Notes under the pieces: generated by a model
What the model was told of the DNA's origin: nothing
Database searches by the model: none
Seen by the model: only the letters and a program-made list of their open reading frames with translations
Program-made: the position numbers and the translations under genes
Part shown: in pieces, positions 42,932-52,563 of the stretch
Numbering within the stretch: the stretch's first letter is position 1
How the letters are laid out: each line of letters begins with the position of its first letter
Assembly: GCA_937876985.1 (NCBI GenBank)
Contig: CALEFT010000054.1
Span: 11,340 to 75,339, forward strand
Direction: 5' to 3'
Source of the DNA: an uncultured Clostridia bacterium
GTDB taxonomy: Bacteria; Bacillota; Clostridia; Saccharofermentanales; Saccharofermentanaceae
Length of the DNA stretch: 64,000 bases

Positions 42932-44716
42932 ATGAGTTATATGGATTTATACAAGCTTTGGGCGAACGATCCTTTCTTCAATGAGGATACAAGAGCTGAG
43001 CTTAAGGCGATTGAGGGCGACGAGAAGGAAATCGAGGAGAGATTTTACAAGGACCTAGAGTTCGGTACTGGTGGACTTCGCGGCGTGCTTGGCGCAGGAA
43101 CAAACAGAATGAACATTTATACTGTTGCGAAGGCGTCTGCGGGACTTGCTCAGTTCATTATTTCTAATGGCGAGGAGGCAATGAAGAAGGGTGTTGCAGT
43201 TTCTTACGATTCTAGACATTTTTCGCCTGAGTTTGCTGCTGTTACGGCTTCTACTCTTGCTTCATACGGCATCAAGGTTTACTTGTCCGATGAGCTTCGT
43301 CCAGTTCCAATGCTCTCATATTCTGTAAGATATTTTGGTGCATTTGCAGGCGTAATGATCACTGCTTCCCATAACCCTGCTAAGTACAACGGCTACAAGG
43401 TATATGGCGAGGACGGCGGACAGGTTCCACCAGAGGCTGCTGCAATTATTCTTGAGGCAATGGACAAGTACGACGACGTTCGTAATGTTAAGATGATGTC
43501 CATCGAGGACGCAATGGCAACAGGACTTGTTGAGAAGTTCGGCGAGAAGGTAGATGCAGCATATACAAAGATGCTAACAGAGCTCGTAATCGACCAGGAC
43601 GCTATTAACAGACAGTCCGATATGGCTATCGTTTATACACCACTTCATGGTTCTGGAAACAAGCCAGTTAGAAGAATTCTTGACAAGGTTGGCTTTAAGA
43701 ATGTACACATCGTTACTGAGCAGGAGAAGCCAGATGGTTCCTTCCCAACAGTAAAGACACCAAACCCAGAAGACCCAGCTGCACTTGGCATGGGAATCGA
43801 GCTCGCAAAGAAGGTTGGCGCATCAATCGTTGTTGGTACTGACCCAGACTCAGACCGCGTTGGTGTTGCTGCGAAGACAGTAGAAAATGGCGTAGAGGTA
43901 TATAAATCCTTTACTGGTAACCAGATCGGCATCATGCTCCTTGACTACATCCTAAATTCCAAGAAGGAAGCAGGTACACTCGAGGACAATTCTTTTGCAG
44001 TTACTACAATCGTTTCTACGAAGCTCGCTGGTCCAATTTGTAAGGCATATGGCGTAGAGCTTCAGGAGGTACTAACTGGCTTTAAGTTTATAGGTGAGAG
44101 AATTAAGCTCGATGACGAGTTCGGTAACAAGCACTTCCAGTTCGGCTTCGAGGAGAGCTACGGCTATCTTTCTGGCTTGAACGTAAGAGACAAGGACGCA
44201 GTAGTTGCAGTAATGTTGATTGCAGGTATGGCTGCACAGTCTCTTGATAAGGGCGAGACGCTTTTCGATAGACTAAATAAGATTTATGAGAAGTACGGCT
44301 ACGGCTTCGAGGAGGCAGTAAGCTTCACACTCGAGGGCAAGGCTGGTCTAGAGAAGATTGCAGGTGCAATGACTTCCATGAGAGCTGAGCTTGAGGCAGC
44401 AAAGACAATCGAGGACGCTTCTAAGCTAATCGGTGGCCCACAGGTAGTTGCAGTTCGCGACTATTCCAAGTCCGTTCGCTACGAGTTCACAGCAGACGGC
44501 GTAAAGACAACACCAATCGACCTCGTAAAATCCAACGTTCTTCTATACGAGCTTGGCGGCGACTGCGGAATGGACTGGGCATGCGTTCGTCCTTCCGGTA
44601 CAGAGCCAAAGCTAAAGATTTATTTCGGAATTTACCACTCCAACAGAGAGGATGCTATCAATAATCTCGCAACAGTTAAGAGCGAGATGAGCAAGTTCGT
44701 CGAGGGTAAGCTCTAA
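42932..44716 (+). CDS. pgcA: Phosphoglucomutase/phosphomannomutase
   Basis: 594 residues, the long alpha-D-phosphohexomutase form (B. subtilis PgcA type). Phosphoserine loop TASHNPAKYNGYKVY near 144-158, metal loop DPDSDRVGVA near 304-313, sugar-binding GFEESYGYL near 407-415 and phosphate loop RPSGTEPKLKIYF near 555-567. It would convert glucose 1-phosphate from the phosphorylases into glucose 6-phosphate and may supply precursors for the polysaccharide genes that follow two bases later. Confidence 0.93.
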   Translation: MSYMDLYKLWANDPFFNEDTRAELKAIEGDEKEIEERFYKDLEFGTGGLRGVLGAGTNRMNIYTVAKASAGLAQFIISNGEEAMKKGVAVSYDSRHFSPEFAAVTASTLASYGIKVYLSDELRPVPMLSYSVRYFGAFAGVMITASHNPAKYNGYKVYGEDGGQVPPEAAAIILEAMDKYDDVRNVKMMSIEDAMATGLVEKFGEKVDAAYTKMLTELVIDQDAINRQSDMAIVYTPLHGSGNKPVRRILDKVGFKNVHIVTEQEKPDGSFPTVKTPNPEDPAALGMGIELAKKVGASIVVGTDPDSDRVGVAAKTVENGVEVYKSFTGNQIGIMLLDYILNSKKEAGTLEDNSFAVTTIVSTKLAGPICKAYGVELQEVLTGFKFIGERIKLDDEFGNKHFQFGFEESYGYLSGLNVRDKDAVVAVMLIAGMAAQSLDKGETLFDRLNKIYEKYGYGFEEAVSFTLEGKAGLEKIAGAMTSMRAELEAAKTIEDASKLIGGPQVVAVRDYSKSVRYEFTADGVKTTPIDLVKSNVLLYELGGDCGMDWACVRPSGTEPKLKIYFGIYHSNREDAINNLATVKSEMSKFVEGKL

Positions 44717-44718
44717 TC

Positions 44719-45891
44719 ATGAGTAACCACACGAGCGATAGCAAGAAAATAATAGCGCTGAATTTACAGCCAATTGCTAGCGGCAATCTTACGGGCATAG
44801 GTTTTTATGCCCGTAATGTCGTTATGGGACTAATGAAGGATAGCGCACTTATGTGCGAAGGCGAGCAGGACTTCGAGCTTCACGCTTTTGATTTTCTTGG
44901 TCGCAATAAGGCAGACGCCACAATTGAGCAGCGCCTTGGAATGAAGCCAACTCACATGTCCAAAATCATGCCGCTTGGCGCATATATTAGGCTCGGAAAG
45001 CTCGGCAAAATCCTTCCATACGAAGCACTACTTCGCTCGAAGGCGCAAAAGACGCTTTTTTTCAACTACCTCGTGCCTCAGGGGCTTAAGGGCGAGTCGG
45101 TCATCACAATTTACGACCTCGTATGCGAGCGCTTCCCCGAGACAATGGAGGCGCGTAACCGCACGCTTCTTCAGAAGCATCTTCGCGCATCAAGCCAAAA
45201 GGCGGACAAAATCGTTACCATCTCGGCCTTCTCGAAAAGCGAGATCATCGAGCTTCTCGGCGTGCCGGAAGACAAAATCGTCGTAGCACCATGCGGCGTT
45301 GACAGCTCATTTTACAATCTAGATAGTGGCGCAGAAGACGACGAAAAAATCATAAAAGAATTAGTAGAAGGCCCATATATCCTTTATGTTGGAACATTAG
45401 AGCCGAGAAAGAATATAAAGAAAGTGGTCGAGCTTTTCGAGAGAGTATGCGAGATATACCCTGACCTAAAGCTCGTGATTGCTGGAGGCGTCGGCTGGCA
45501 GCCTGAAGAAACGCTCGCGGCGATTGATGCTAGCAAGGTTAAGGACAAAATTATTCGCACGGGCTACATCAGCGAGGAGCAAAAACGCGCCCTCTACCGC
45601 GGCTCGGAGTTGTTCGTGTTCCCAAGTCTTTATGAAGGCTTCGGAATGCCTGTCGTTGAGGCGATGGCATGCGGCACAAAGGTAGTCGCAAGCAATTCAT
45701 CTAGCATCCCAGAAGTAGCAGGAGGACTTGCAACACTAGTTGATCCTAATGATTCCGATTCGATTTTAGAAGGTATTTTGGTAGAGCTTCGTCGCGGCAA
45801 GTTAAGTCTCGACGATAAGCAAAAACTATCGGCAAAGGCCCACGAATTTACATGGGAAAACGCCGTAGAGGTGTGGAAAAAGCTGATTTGA
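44719..45891 (+). CDS. Glycosyltransferase family 4 (WbaZ/MtfB type)
   Basis: 390 residues, GT-B fold. ITIYDLVCERFPETM near 124-138 and the C-terminal donor site (YVGTLEPRKNIKKVVELF near 226-243, YEGFGMPVVEAMACGTKVVASNSSSIPEV near 305-335) with the EX7E pair are typical of GT4 mannosyl- or rhamnosyltransferases. It begins two bases after the mutase stop. Likely adds a sugar in surface polysaccharide synthesis. Confidence 0.88.
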   Translation: MSNHTSDSKKIIALNLQPIASGNLTGIGFYARNVVMGLMKDSALMCEGEQDFELHAFDFLGRNKADATIEQRLGMKPTHMSKIMPLGAYIRLGKLGKILPYEALLRSKAQKTLFFNYLVPQGLKGESVITIYDLVCERFPETMEARNRTLLQKHLRASSQKADKIVTISAFSKSEIIELLGVPEDKIVVAPCGVDSSFYNLDSGAEDDEKIIKELVEGPYILYVGTLEPRKNIKKVVELFERVCEIYPDLKLVIAGGVGWQPEETLAAIDASKVKDKIIRTGYISEEQKRALYRGSELFVFPSLYEGFGMPVVEAMACGTKVVASNSSSIPEVAGGLATLVDPNDSDSILEGILVELRRGKLSLDDKQKLSAKAHEFTWENAVEVWKKLI

Positions 45892-45893
45892 TT

Positions 45894-45920
45894 TCAGCAG
45901 AAAGTTCACCCAGGAAGCCC
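45894..45920 (+). repeat. Dispersed copy of the 61-bp repeat (partial)
   Basis: 27 bp matching positions within the tandem repeats at 34281-34463 (TCAGCAGAAAGTTCACCCAG onward), starting three bases after the glycosyltransferase stop codon. Only the left half of the dyad is kept. Confidence 0.85.
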
Positions 45921-46017
45921 GTGTTACTGTGTTATTCCTACAAAAAACAAGTTATAAATACATAGAACAACCCTAAAATGCTGATAAATGCTAATAGTGT
46001 AACAAATATTAATAATG

Positions 46018-46026
46018 TGGTATAAT
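46018..46026 (+). promoter_or_regulatory. Extended -10 promoter of gmd
   Basis: TGGTATAAT (perfect extended -10), 39 bp before the gmd start codon at 46065. Confidence 0.55.
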
Positions 46027-46064
46027 ACGCGAGTATGACAACTAGTATCCTAGGAGGAACAATT

Positions 46065-47087
46065 ATGAAGAAGGCACTTATTACAGGAATTACAGGTCAA
46101 GACGGTTCCTATCTCGCTGAGCTTCTTTTGGAGAAGGGCTACGAAGTGTATGGTTTGCTTAGAAGAAAGAGTGTTGCAGATTTTGGTAACTGCAATCACC
46201 TAGTAGATAAGATTAATTTCATTTATGCTGATATAACGGATCCTATTTCTCTCATTAATGCAATGAAGATTTCACAGGCTGATGAGGTGTACAATTTGGC
46301 TGCTCAGTCATTTGTTGCTACTTCTTGGGAACAGCCACTTGCTACTGCAGAGATTGATGCTATCGGCGTTACAAATATGCTCGAGGCAATCCGCGTAGTT
46401 AAGCCAGAGGCTAGATTCTATCAGGCTTCTACTTCCGAGATGTTTGGTCTTGTTCAGGAGATTCCTCAGACAGAGAAGACTCCTTTCCATCCACGTTCTC
46501 CATATGGCGTAGCTAAGCTTTATGGTCACTGGATTACAAAGAACTACAGAGAGAGCTACGATTTGTTCGCTTGCTCTGGTATCCTTTTCAACCATGAGTC
46601 TGAGAGAAGAGGACTTGAGTTCGTTACTCGTAAGATTACAAATACTGCAGCTAAGATTAAGCTTGGACTTGTTGACCACCTTGAGCTTGGTAACCTAAGT
46701 TCTAAGCGTGACTGGGGTCACTCGAAGGATTACGTTAAGGCAATGTGGCTCATGCTTCAGGCAGATACACCTGATGATTACGTTGTTGCTACAAATGAGA
46801 CAAGAACTGTTCGTGAGTTCTGCGATGTAGCATTTAAGGAGCTCGGCTATGATATCGAGTGGCAGGGCACTGGCGTTGATGAGGTTGGTGTTGACAAGGC
46901 TACAGGTAAGGTTCTCGTTAAGGTAAATCCTAAGTTCTTCCGTCCTGCGGAGGTTGACCTCTTGATTGGTAAACCTGCGAAGGCTGAGGAGAAGCTCGGA
47001 TGGGTTCGTGAGATTAGCTTTACAGATCTCGTTAAGAGAATGGTTAATAACGATCTCGCAATTGTTAAGGCAGAGAACAATCTATAA
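46065..47087 (+). CDS. gmd: GDP-mannose 4,6-dehydratase
   Basis: 340 residues from ATG at 46065, chosen for AGGAGG at 46052-46057 and for the Rossmann motif ITGITGQDGSYLAELLL beginning at residue 6. The ASTSEMFG segment and YGVAKLYGHWITKNYRE active site (Tyr-X3-Lys near 150-154) identify it. It makes GDP-4-keto-6-deoxymannose, used by the reductase in the next gene. Confidence 0.95.
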   Translation: MKKALITGITGQDGSYLAELLLEKGYEVYGLLRRKSVADFGNCNHLVDKINFIYADITDPISLINAMKISQADEVYNLAAQSFVATSWEQPLATAEIDAIGVTNMLEAIRVVKPEARFYQASTSEMFGLVQEIPQTEKTPFHPRSPYGVAKLYGHWITKNYRESYDLFACSGILFNHESERRGLEFVTRKITNTAAKIKLGLVDHLELGNLSSKRDWGHSKDYVKAMWLMLQADTPDDYVVATNETRTVREFCDVAFKELGYDIEWQGTGVDEVGVDKATGKVLVKVNPKFFRPAEVDLLIGKPAKAEEKLGWVREISFTDLVKRMVNNDLAIVKAENNL

Positions 47088-47224
47088 TTTTATGTAAGTA
47101 AGAGATTTGTGGTCTTTTTTTATTTTCGGGATAAGTAACAACCTTCTTTTATATTAGAGTGTCAATGTATTTGACGAAAAGCACCTGCGCGCGAATCACG
47201 AGGCGTAATGAAGGAGTAAATTAG

Positions 47225-48145
47225 ATGAGAGCACTCGTTATTGGAGCTAATGGATTTGCTGGAGCATATTTGATGAAAGAATTAGTGTCAAACGGCTATG
47301 ATGTCGTTGGCGCGGATGTTTTCGCGAGCGAGGGAGACAATATTGTCAAGGTGGATATGCTAAGTGAAGATGACAGCTTCGCACTCATTAGGAACACTAT
47401 GCCGGATGTTATTTTCAATTTGGCTGGGCAGGCGGCTCCGTCGATTGCGTGGGAGAAGATTAATCTTACGATGCACCTTAATGTCGACATTTCTGTAAAT
47501 ATCGCGAATGCGGTGGCGAAGCTTTGTCCTGCGTGCAAGATACTTCTTATTGGTTCTGCGAATCAGTACGATGGCTTTAGTGCGCCGGGCGGTCTTATTA
47601 GTGAGGAGACGCGCCTTAATAACTCGAATCCGTATGACGTTTCCAAGAATACGCAGGAGGCGTTGATGCGAATCATGGCAGAGAGATATGGGCTTAATAT
47701 CATGATGACTAGGTCTTTTAATCATATTGGCGCGGGCCAGAAGACGGGCTTTGTAATTACTGACTATGCAAGCAGAATTGTTGCGCTCGAGAACGGCAAA
47801 ATCGACACCTTCAGCTTCGGCAACCTCGATTCTTGGCGTGATTTCTCGGATGTGCGCGACGTCGTGAGGGCGTATCGTCTCATTGCAGAGCGCGGCAAGG
47901 CAGGCGAGATTTATAATGTCGGTTCGGGCAAGAGCTTCTATGTAAGGGACTTGGTCGGACACCTCGTGGAGCTTAGCGACAAGGCGAAGACTAGCGTTAC
48001 ACTCCCACCTCGAAAAGCACCAGAAGAACTAACTCACATTAGAGCAGATATTAGTAAGCTCACACGTGATACTGGATTTGTTCCGGAATGTGATATCAGT
48101 GAGACGCTTAAAGAGGTGCTTACATATTATCGCAAGCTTGGCTAA
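47225..48145 (+). CDS. rmd: GDP-6-deoxy-D-mannose reductase-like epimerase/dehydratase
   Basis: 306 residues. Short-chain dehydrogenase of the extended type: GANGFAGAYL at 7-16, active-site Tyr137 and Lys141 in NPYDVSKNTQEAL, SFNHIGAGQKTGF near 165-177. Next to gmd it most likely reduces GDP-4-keto-6-deoxymannose to GDP-D-rhamnose (Rmd). GDP-fucose synthase is less likely because its motifs differ. Confidence 0.83.
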   Translation: MRALVIGANGFAGAYLMKELVSNGYDVVGADVFASEGDNIVKVDMLSEDDSFALIRNTMPDVIFNLAGQAAPSIAWEKINLTMHLNVDISVNIANAVAKLCPACKILLIGSANQYDGFSAPGGLISEETRLNNSNPYDVSKNTQEALMRIMAERYGLNIMMTRSFNHIGAGQKTGFVITDYASRIVALENGKIDTFSFGNLDSWRDFSDVRDVVRAYRLIAERGKAGEIYNVGSGKSFYVRDLVGHLVELSDKAKTSVTLPPRKAPEELTHIRADISKLTRDTGFVPECDISETLKEVLTYYRKLG

Positions 48146-48204
48146 CGAGAGTGGTTAATGTGAATAGTTAGTCGGTGTAGATAAGACGACAATGGAGAAC
48201 AAGA

Positions 48205-48984
48205 ATGATTAAGACGATTAAGGAAATCTATGAATACAGACAGATGATTCGAAGCTTAGTGCATAAGGATCTTCGTGGACGATATAAGGGTTCGGTGCTT
48301 GGTTTTTTGTGGACTTTTATTAATCCACTATTGCAGCTAGTTGTGTACAATTTGGTTTTCTCTGCGATTCTTAGAAATGGAATAGATAAATTCTATTTAT
48401 TCTTGTTTGTTGCATTGATTCCGTGGTTGTTTTTCTCTGCGTCCGTGACTGGTGGTTCTTCATCAATTATTGGTCAGCAGGATTTGGTAAAGAAGATTTA
48501 TTTTCCGCGTGAAGTAATTCCGATTTCTTATGTTACTTCTGCGTTTGTGAATATGCTTTTGTGCTTTGTGGTTGTTTTCGCAGTGGTTCTAATTGGCGGT
48601 GTAAGGCCTACGGTGTCGGCGCTTTTGTGTCTTCCGGTGATAATGATTGTAGAGTATTTGCTCGCGCTTGGAATTGCGTTAATCTCGTCGGCACTTACTG
48701 TTTATTTCCGCGACCTAGAGCATATTTTGAACATTGTCATGATGGCGTGGATGTATTTGACGCCGATTGTGTACGATATTGATTTTTGTCCAGAAGAATA
48801 TAGACCAATTCTTGATATGAATCCGATGACGGCGATTGTTGTGGCGTATAGAGACATTCTCTATTATGGAAGAATGCCGGATTTGAAGACGCTTCTTACT
48901 GCAACTTGCGTGGGTGTTGTTGGAATCGTGGTTGGTTTCTTGGTATTTGGCAAACTTAAGAAGGGCTTCGCGGAGGAACTTTGA
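48205..48984 (+). CDS. ABC-2 polysaccharide export permease (Wzm type)
   Basis: 259 residues with six predicted membrane helices. LVHKDLRGRYKGSVLGFLWTFINPLLQL near 20-47 is the amphipathic interface plus first helix of O-antigen/teichoic-acid exporters. With the ATPase in the next gene it moves undecaprenyl-linked polysaccharide outward. Confidence 0.93.
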   Translation: MIKTIKEIYEYRQMIRSLVHKDLRGRYKGSVLGFLWTFINPLLQLVVYNLVFSAILRNGIDKFYLFLFVALIPWLFFSASVTGGSSSIIGQQDLVKKIYFPREVIPISYVTSAFVNMLLCFVVVFAVVLIGGVRPTVSALLCLPVIMIVEYLLALGIALISSALTVYFRDLEHILNIVMMAWMYLTPIVYDIDFCPEEYRPILDMNPMTAIVVAYRDILYYGRMPDLKTLLTATCVGVVGIVVGFLVFGKLKKGFAEEL

Positions 48985-48987
48985 TTG

Positions 48988-50322
48988 ATGGAAAACATGG
49001 CAAGAAGAAGCGACACATTCGATAGAAATGAAGTCGTTATTAGTGTTAAGGATGTCACAAAGAGCTTTAAGGTGTTTATCGATAAGGGTACGCAGCTTAA
49101 GGAGCGAATGCTTTTTAGGAGTAGGAATAAGTATGAGAACAGGAAGGTTCTCGATGGAATCAGCTTTGATGTGCATCGTGGAGAGGCGATAGGACTTATT
49201 GGACATAATGGCTGCGGTAAGTCGACGACGCTGAAGCTACTTACGAAGATTATGTATCCGGATTCAGGTGAGATTACTATGAAGGGACGTGTGTCAAGCT
49301 TGATTGAGCTTGGTGCAGGATTTCATCCGGACTTGAGCGGACGCGAGAATATTTATACGAATGCGTCGATTTTTGGTTTGACGAAGAAGGAAATCGATAG
49401 GAGATTAGAGGACATTATTCGTTTCTCGGAACTTGAGGAGTTTATCGATAATCCGATAAGAACATATTCGTCTGGTATGTATATGCGATTAGCCTTTTCG
49501 GTGGCGATAAATGTTGATGCAGATATTTTGCTAATTGATGAGATACTTGCTGTTGGAGATGCGAATTTCCAGACGAAGTGCTTCAATAAGCTAAGAGAGA
49601 TAAAGAGCAAGGGTACGACGATTGTAATTGTGTCGCATGCGATGAATCAGATAGAGCAGATTTGTGATAGGTCTATTTGGATTCATAAGGGCAAGATTCA
49701 TGAGCAGGGTAATCCGAGGGAAGTGCATTTGGATTATCTTGAGTACATGAGCCAGAGACGCCTTGAGAGAGAAAATCTTGAGCACGATTTGGCTTTGGTT
49801 CGTCAGGTGGAGGATGCACAAAATCAGCTTCTCGCTATTGAGGCGGAGAAGAGAGCTAAGGAAGAAGAGGAAGCACGCCGTATCGCAGAAGAGAGAGCTA
49901 GAGGCCGTTGGGGTAATTGCGATGCGAGAATTGAAGAAATCAAGGTCATGGACGCTAGTGGCAAGGAAAGAAGGCTTTTCAAGACGGGCGAAACGATAGT
50001 GATTAAGTTTAAGTATTCCGTGAAGAAAAAGGTGACGAACGCAGTGTTCGGATTCGGCTTTTTTAACCCAGAGCAGGTTTGGTGTTACGGAACGAATACG
50101 AGAATAGACAAGCACGAGAACTTTGATTTGGAGGAGGACTCGGAGGTTACGCTTACGCTTAAGGACGTGCCACTTTTGCCTTCAGTATATAGCGTCGACT
50201 TGACGATTGAGTATGACGAGGGAATTCCGGTGGATTATTATAGGAACGCTTGTCAGGTGGAGATGCAGTCGACCATAAGCGATGTAGGAATCGTGAGGAT
50301 GCAGCACGACTGGAAGTATTAA
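48988..50322 (+). CDS. Polysaccharide export ATPase with C-terminal carbohydrate-binding domain (Wzt type)
   Basis: 444 residues from ATG at 48988; a TTG at 48985 is possible. Walker A GHNGCGKST near 72-80, signature YSSGMYMRLAFS near 160-171, Walker B ILLIDEILAVGD near 180-191. An alpha-helical linker (about 260-310, rich in Glu/Arg/Lys) leads to a beta-sandwich domain (about 312-444) like Wzt-C, which recognises the finished non-reducing end of the glycan in some O-antigen systems. Export may therefore depend on a terminal modification. Confidence 0.92.
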   Translation: MENMARRSDTFDRNEVVISVKDVTKSFKVFIDKGTQLKERMLFRSRNKYENRKVLDGISFDVHRGEAIGLIGHNGCGKSTTLKLLTKIMYPDSGEITMKGRVSSLIELGAGFHPDLSGRENIYTNASIFGLTKKEIDRRLEDIIRFSELEEFIDNPIRTYSSGMYMRLAFSVAINVDADILLIDEILAVGDANFQTKCFNKLREIKSKGTTIVIVSHAMNQIEQICDRSIWIHKGKIHEQGNPREVHLDYLEYMSQRRLERENLEHDLALVRQVEDAQNQLLAIEAEKRAKEEEEARRIAEERARGRWGNCDARIEEIKVMDASGKERRLFKTGETIVIKFKYSVKKKVTNAVFGFGFFNPEQVWCYGTNTRIDKHENFDLEEDSEVTLTLKDVPLLPSVYSVDLTIEYDEGIPVDYYRNACQVEMQSTISDVGIVRMQHDWKY

Positions 50323-50401
50323 CAGAAAAATCGAGTGCCCGCAAGAGATTGGCGGCAAAGGGTCAGTGACAAAAGCGACGAATTAAGAAAGAGGAAGAAA
50401 A

Positions 50402-51604
50402 ATGAAGAAACTAGGTTTTGTAATTCCTTGGTATGGAGAGGACAATCCGGGCGGCGCGGAGATGCTGCTTCGCGGACTAACTTCGCATTTGCACGCGGCT
50501 GGAATCGAGCTTGAGATTCTTGCGACCTGCGTCAAGGAGTTCGCGTCGGATTGGAATGTAAACTACTATAAGCCAGGCGTTACGACGAATTCGCTTGGCA
50601 TCACAGTAAGGCGCTTCGAGGTAAGAAAGCGCGACACGGCAGCGTTCGACAGCGTAAACCGCAAGTTCATCGAGTGCATTCCGGTCACAAAAGAAGAGGA
50701 AGAAATTTTCCTAAGAGAGATGGTAAACTCGCCAAAACTTTACGACTACATCGAAAAGCACAAGGATGAATACCACTGCTTTATCTATACGCCTTATATG
50801 TTCGGAACGACGTACTACGGTGCGAAGACTTGTCCGGAGAAGACGGTGCTCATTCCATGTTTTCATAACGAAGGCTATTTCTATATGGAGTCTTACAAGG
50901 ATGTGTTTGAGAAGGTTGTCGGCATGATCTTCAATGCGTATCCAGAAGAGGCGTTAGCTCGTGAGAATATGAACCTTTACAAGGTTAAGCTTGCGACCCT
51001 TGGAACGGGTGTAGAGATTGATATTTCTGGCGACGAGGATAGGTTCAGAAGCAAGTATAATATTGAAGGTCCATATGTGATTTATGCTGGCCGTAAGGAC
51101 AAGGGCAAGAATGTGCATACCTTGATTGAGTTCCACTCAGAGTACATAGATAGGAAGCGCAAGGCTGGTTCAAGCTATACGCCGAAGCTTATCTTGATTG
51201 GCGGCGGACAAATCGACATCCCAGAGGAGTTCAAGGACGACATCATTGACCTAGGCTTCGTGTCGATTCAGGATAAGTATGACGCGATGAAGGGTGCGGT
51301 GTGCCTTTGCCAGCCATCGAATAACGAGAGCTTCTCGATAGTAATTATGGAAAGCTGGCTCATGGGTAGGCCAGTAATTGTAAGCGAGAACTGCGACGTA
51401 ACCTGCGACTTTGCGAAAAGAACACGTGGCGGCCTATACATGAAGAGTTTCTGGGACTACGAAGGAATAATGGATTTCTATAAGGACAACGAAGAAATCG
51501 CAGCAAAGATGGGCGCAAACGGCGGAAAGTTTGTTCGAGAGAATTTCGATTGGGACATTGTGGTGAGAAGAACGATAGAGTTCTTGGAGAATTTGTACGA
51601 ATAG
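50402..51604 (+). CDS. Glycosyltransferase family 4
   Basis: 400 residues, GT-B fold. N-terminal IPWYGEDNPGGAEMLLRGL near 8-26 and donor domain VIYAGRKDKGKNVHTLIEF near 222-240, CQPSNNESFSIVIMESWLMGRPVIVS near 304-330 with the EX7E motif. It resembles the transferase at 53739 (both have GGAE early and a CDV segment late). Probably a mannosyl- or rhamnosyltransferase for the exported polysaccharide. Confidence 0.87.
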   Translation: MKKLGFVIPWYGEDNPGGAEMLLRGLTSHLHAAGIELEILATCVKEFASDWNVNYYKPGVTTNSLGITVRRFEVRKRDTAAFDSVNRKFIECIPVTKEEEEIFLREMVNSPKLYDYIEKHKDEYHCFIYTPYMFGTTYYGAKTCPEKTVLIPCFHNEGYFYMESYKDVFEKVVGMIFNAYPEEALARENMNLYKVKLATLGTGVEIDISGDEDRFRSKYNIEGPYVIYAGRKDKGKNVHTLIEFHSEYIDRKRKAGSSYTPKLILIGGGQIDIPEEFKDDIIDLGFVSIQDKYDAMKGAVCLCQPSNNESFSIVIMESWLMGRPVIVSENCDVTCDFAKRTRGGLYMKSFWDYEGIMDFYKDNEEIAAKMGANGGKFVRENFDWDIVVRRTIEFLENLYE

Positions 51605-51652
51605 TTTCGACGGATATAAATTTAAGAAGGTAGCGACGAGAAGGAGAACAGT

Positions 51653-52159
51653 ATGAGCGACGACAAAATCATGGAAACAAACGTTAACGCAGATGAGATT
51701 AACGTAGAAGACATAATGAAGTCCATTAGAAAGCAAATCAAGGACAACGGCATCGATAAGCAAAAGCTGAACATCGTAGATAGGGAAGGCCAGGCAAAAG
51801 CAGAGAAAATTGCGGCTAGATATAATTCCGACCCGAACGCGAAAATCGTGGACAAGGACCACGTAGAAGAGTCGCTTCGTTATTTGTCCTGCAATTATGA
51901 AGTGCAGCCATACGAGCTTCTCGAAGGAAATAAGATAAAGGTGTTCATAAAGAAGGTAGTTCGTAAGATGGCAAGCTTCTTCGTGCTCCCAATAGTAAGA
52001 CAGCAAAATACGCTCAATTACAACTACTACAAGGTAATTGAGTCGATTTACGAAGCAAACAAGACAAATAACGAGCTCAAGTCACAAATCGGCACACTTG
52101 AGGAGCAAGTGAAGGAAATTAGTGAGAAAATTAAGCTTTTCGAGGGTGAAGGAAAATGA
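51653..52159 (+). CDS. Coiled-coil protein, paralogue 1 (polysaccharide cluster)
   Basis: 168 residues, no membrane helix. N-terminal charged helix (about 15-60), a middle block (FFVLPIVRQQNTLNYNYYKVIESIYEANKTNNEL, about 103-136) and a C-terminal leucine-heptad coiled coil (about 135-165). The middle and C-terminal parts align clearly with the next gene's product (FAVLPILTKQNALNFHMTNAILELN). It overlaps the next gene by four bases (ATGA). No family recognised; a chain-length or scaffold role is inferred from position and coiled coil. Confidence 0.75.
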   Translation: MSDDKIMETNVNADEINVEDIMKSIRKQIKDNGIDKQKLNIVDREGQAKAEKIAARYNSDPNAKIVDKDHVEESLRYLSCNYEVQPYELLEGNKIKVFIKKVVRKMASFFVLPIVRQQNTLNYNYYKVIESIYEANKTNNELKSQIGTLEEQVKEISEKIKLFEGEGK

Positions 52160-52563
52160 CGCAGGAGCTAGAAAGAAGATACAAGGCCAAGGTTGAGGCT
52201 GGTCAAATTGAGGAGGTTCAGGTGCTGCCATTTGACAAGGTGGAGTTCTTCTATGTCGAGGACGAATCCTTCGCGTCAAATAACGACGCGGTGCAGTATA
52301 TTGAGGAAAACCACGAGGTGAAGCCGCAGAAGAGGAATTTGGTGGCGAAGATTTCTGGCGCACTATTTGGCTTCGCGGTACTGCCAATCCTAACCAAGCA
52401 AAACGCGCTCAACTTCCACATGACGAATGCGATTTTGGAGCTGAACAAATACACGGAAGAGAACGACGAGCTCCACGAGAGAATTCTAGAGCTCAAGACA
52501 GAAATTGGCGTCTTGTCAGCGCGCCTTAAGGTACTCGAACGCGAAAAGGAGCAGGGCCAATGA
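52156..52563 (+). CDS. Coiled-coil protein, paralogue 2 (polysaccharide cluster)
   Basis: 135 residues. Same layout as the preceding protein but shorter at the N-terminus: EVKP near 56, FAVLPILTKQNALNF near 74-88, then a coiled coil (about 100-132). It overlaps both neighbours by four bases (ATGA), so all three proteins are probably made in linked amounts. Two adjacent paralogues might form a heteromeric coiled coil. Function unknown. Confidence 0.75.
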   Translation: MTQELERRYKAKVEAGQIEEVQVLPFDKVEFFYVEDESFASNNDAVQYIEENHEVKPQKRNLVAKISGALFGFAVLPILTKQNALNFHMTNAILELNKYTEENDELHERILELKTEIGVLSARLKVLEREKEQGQ

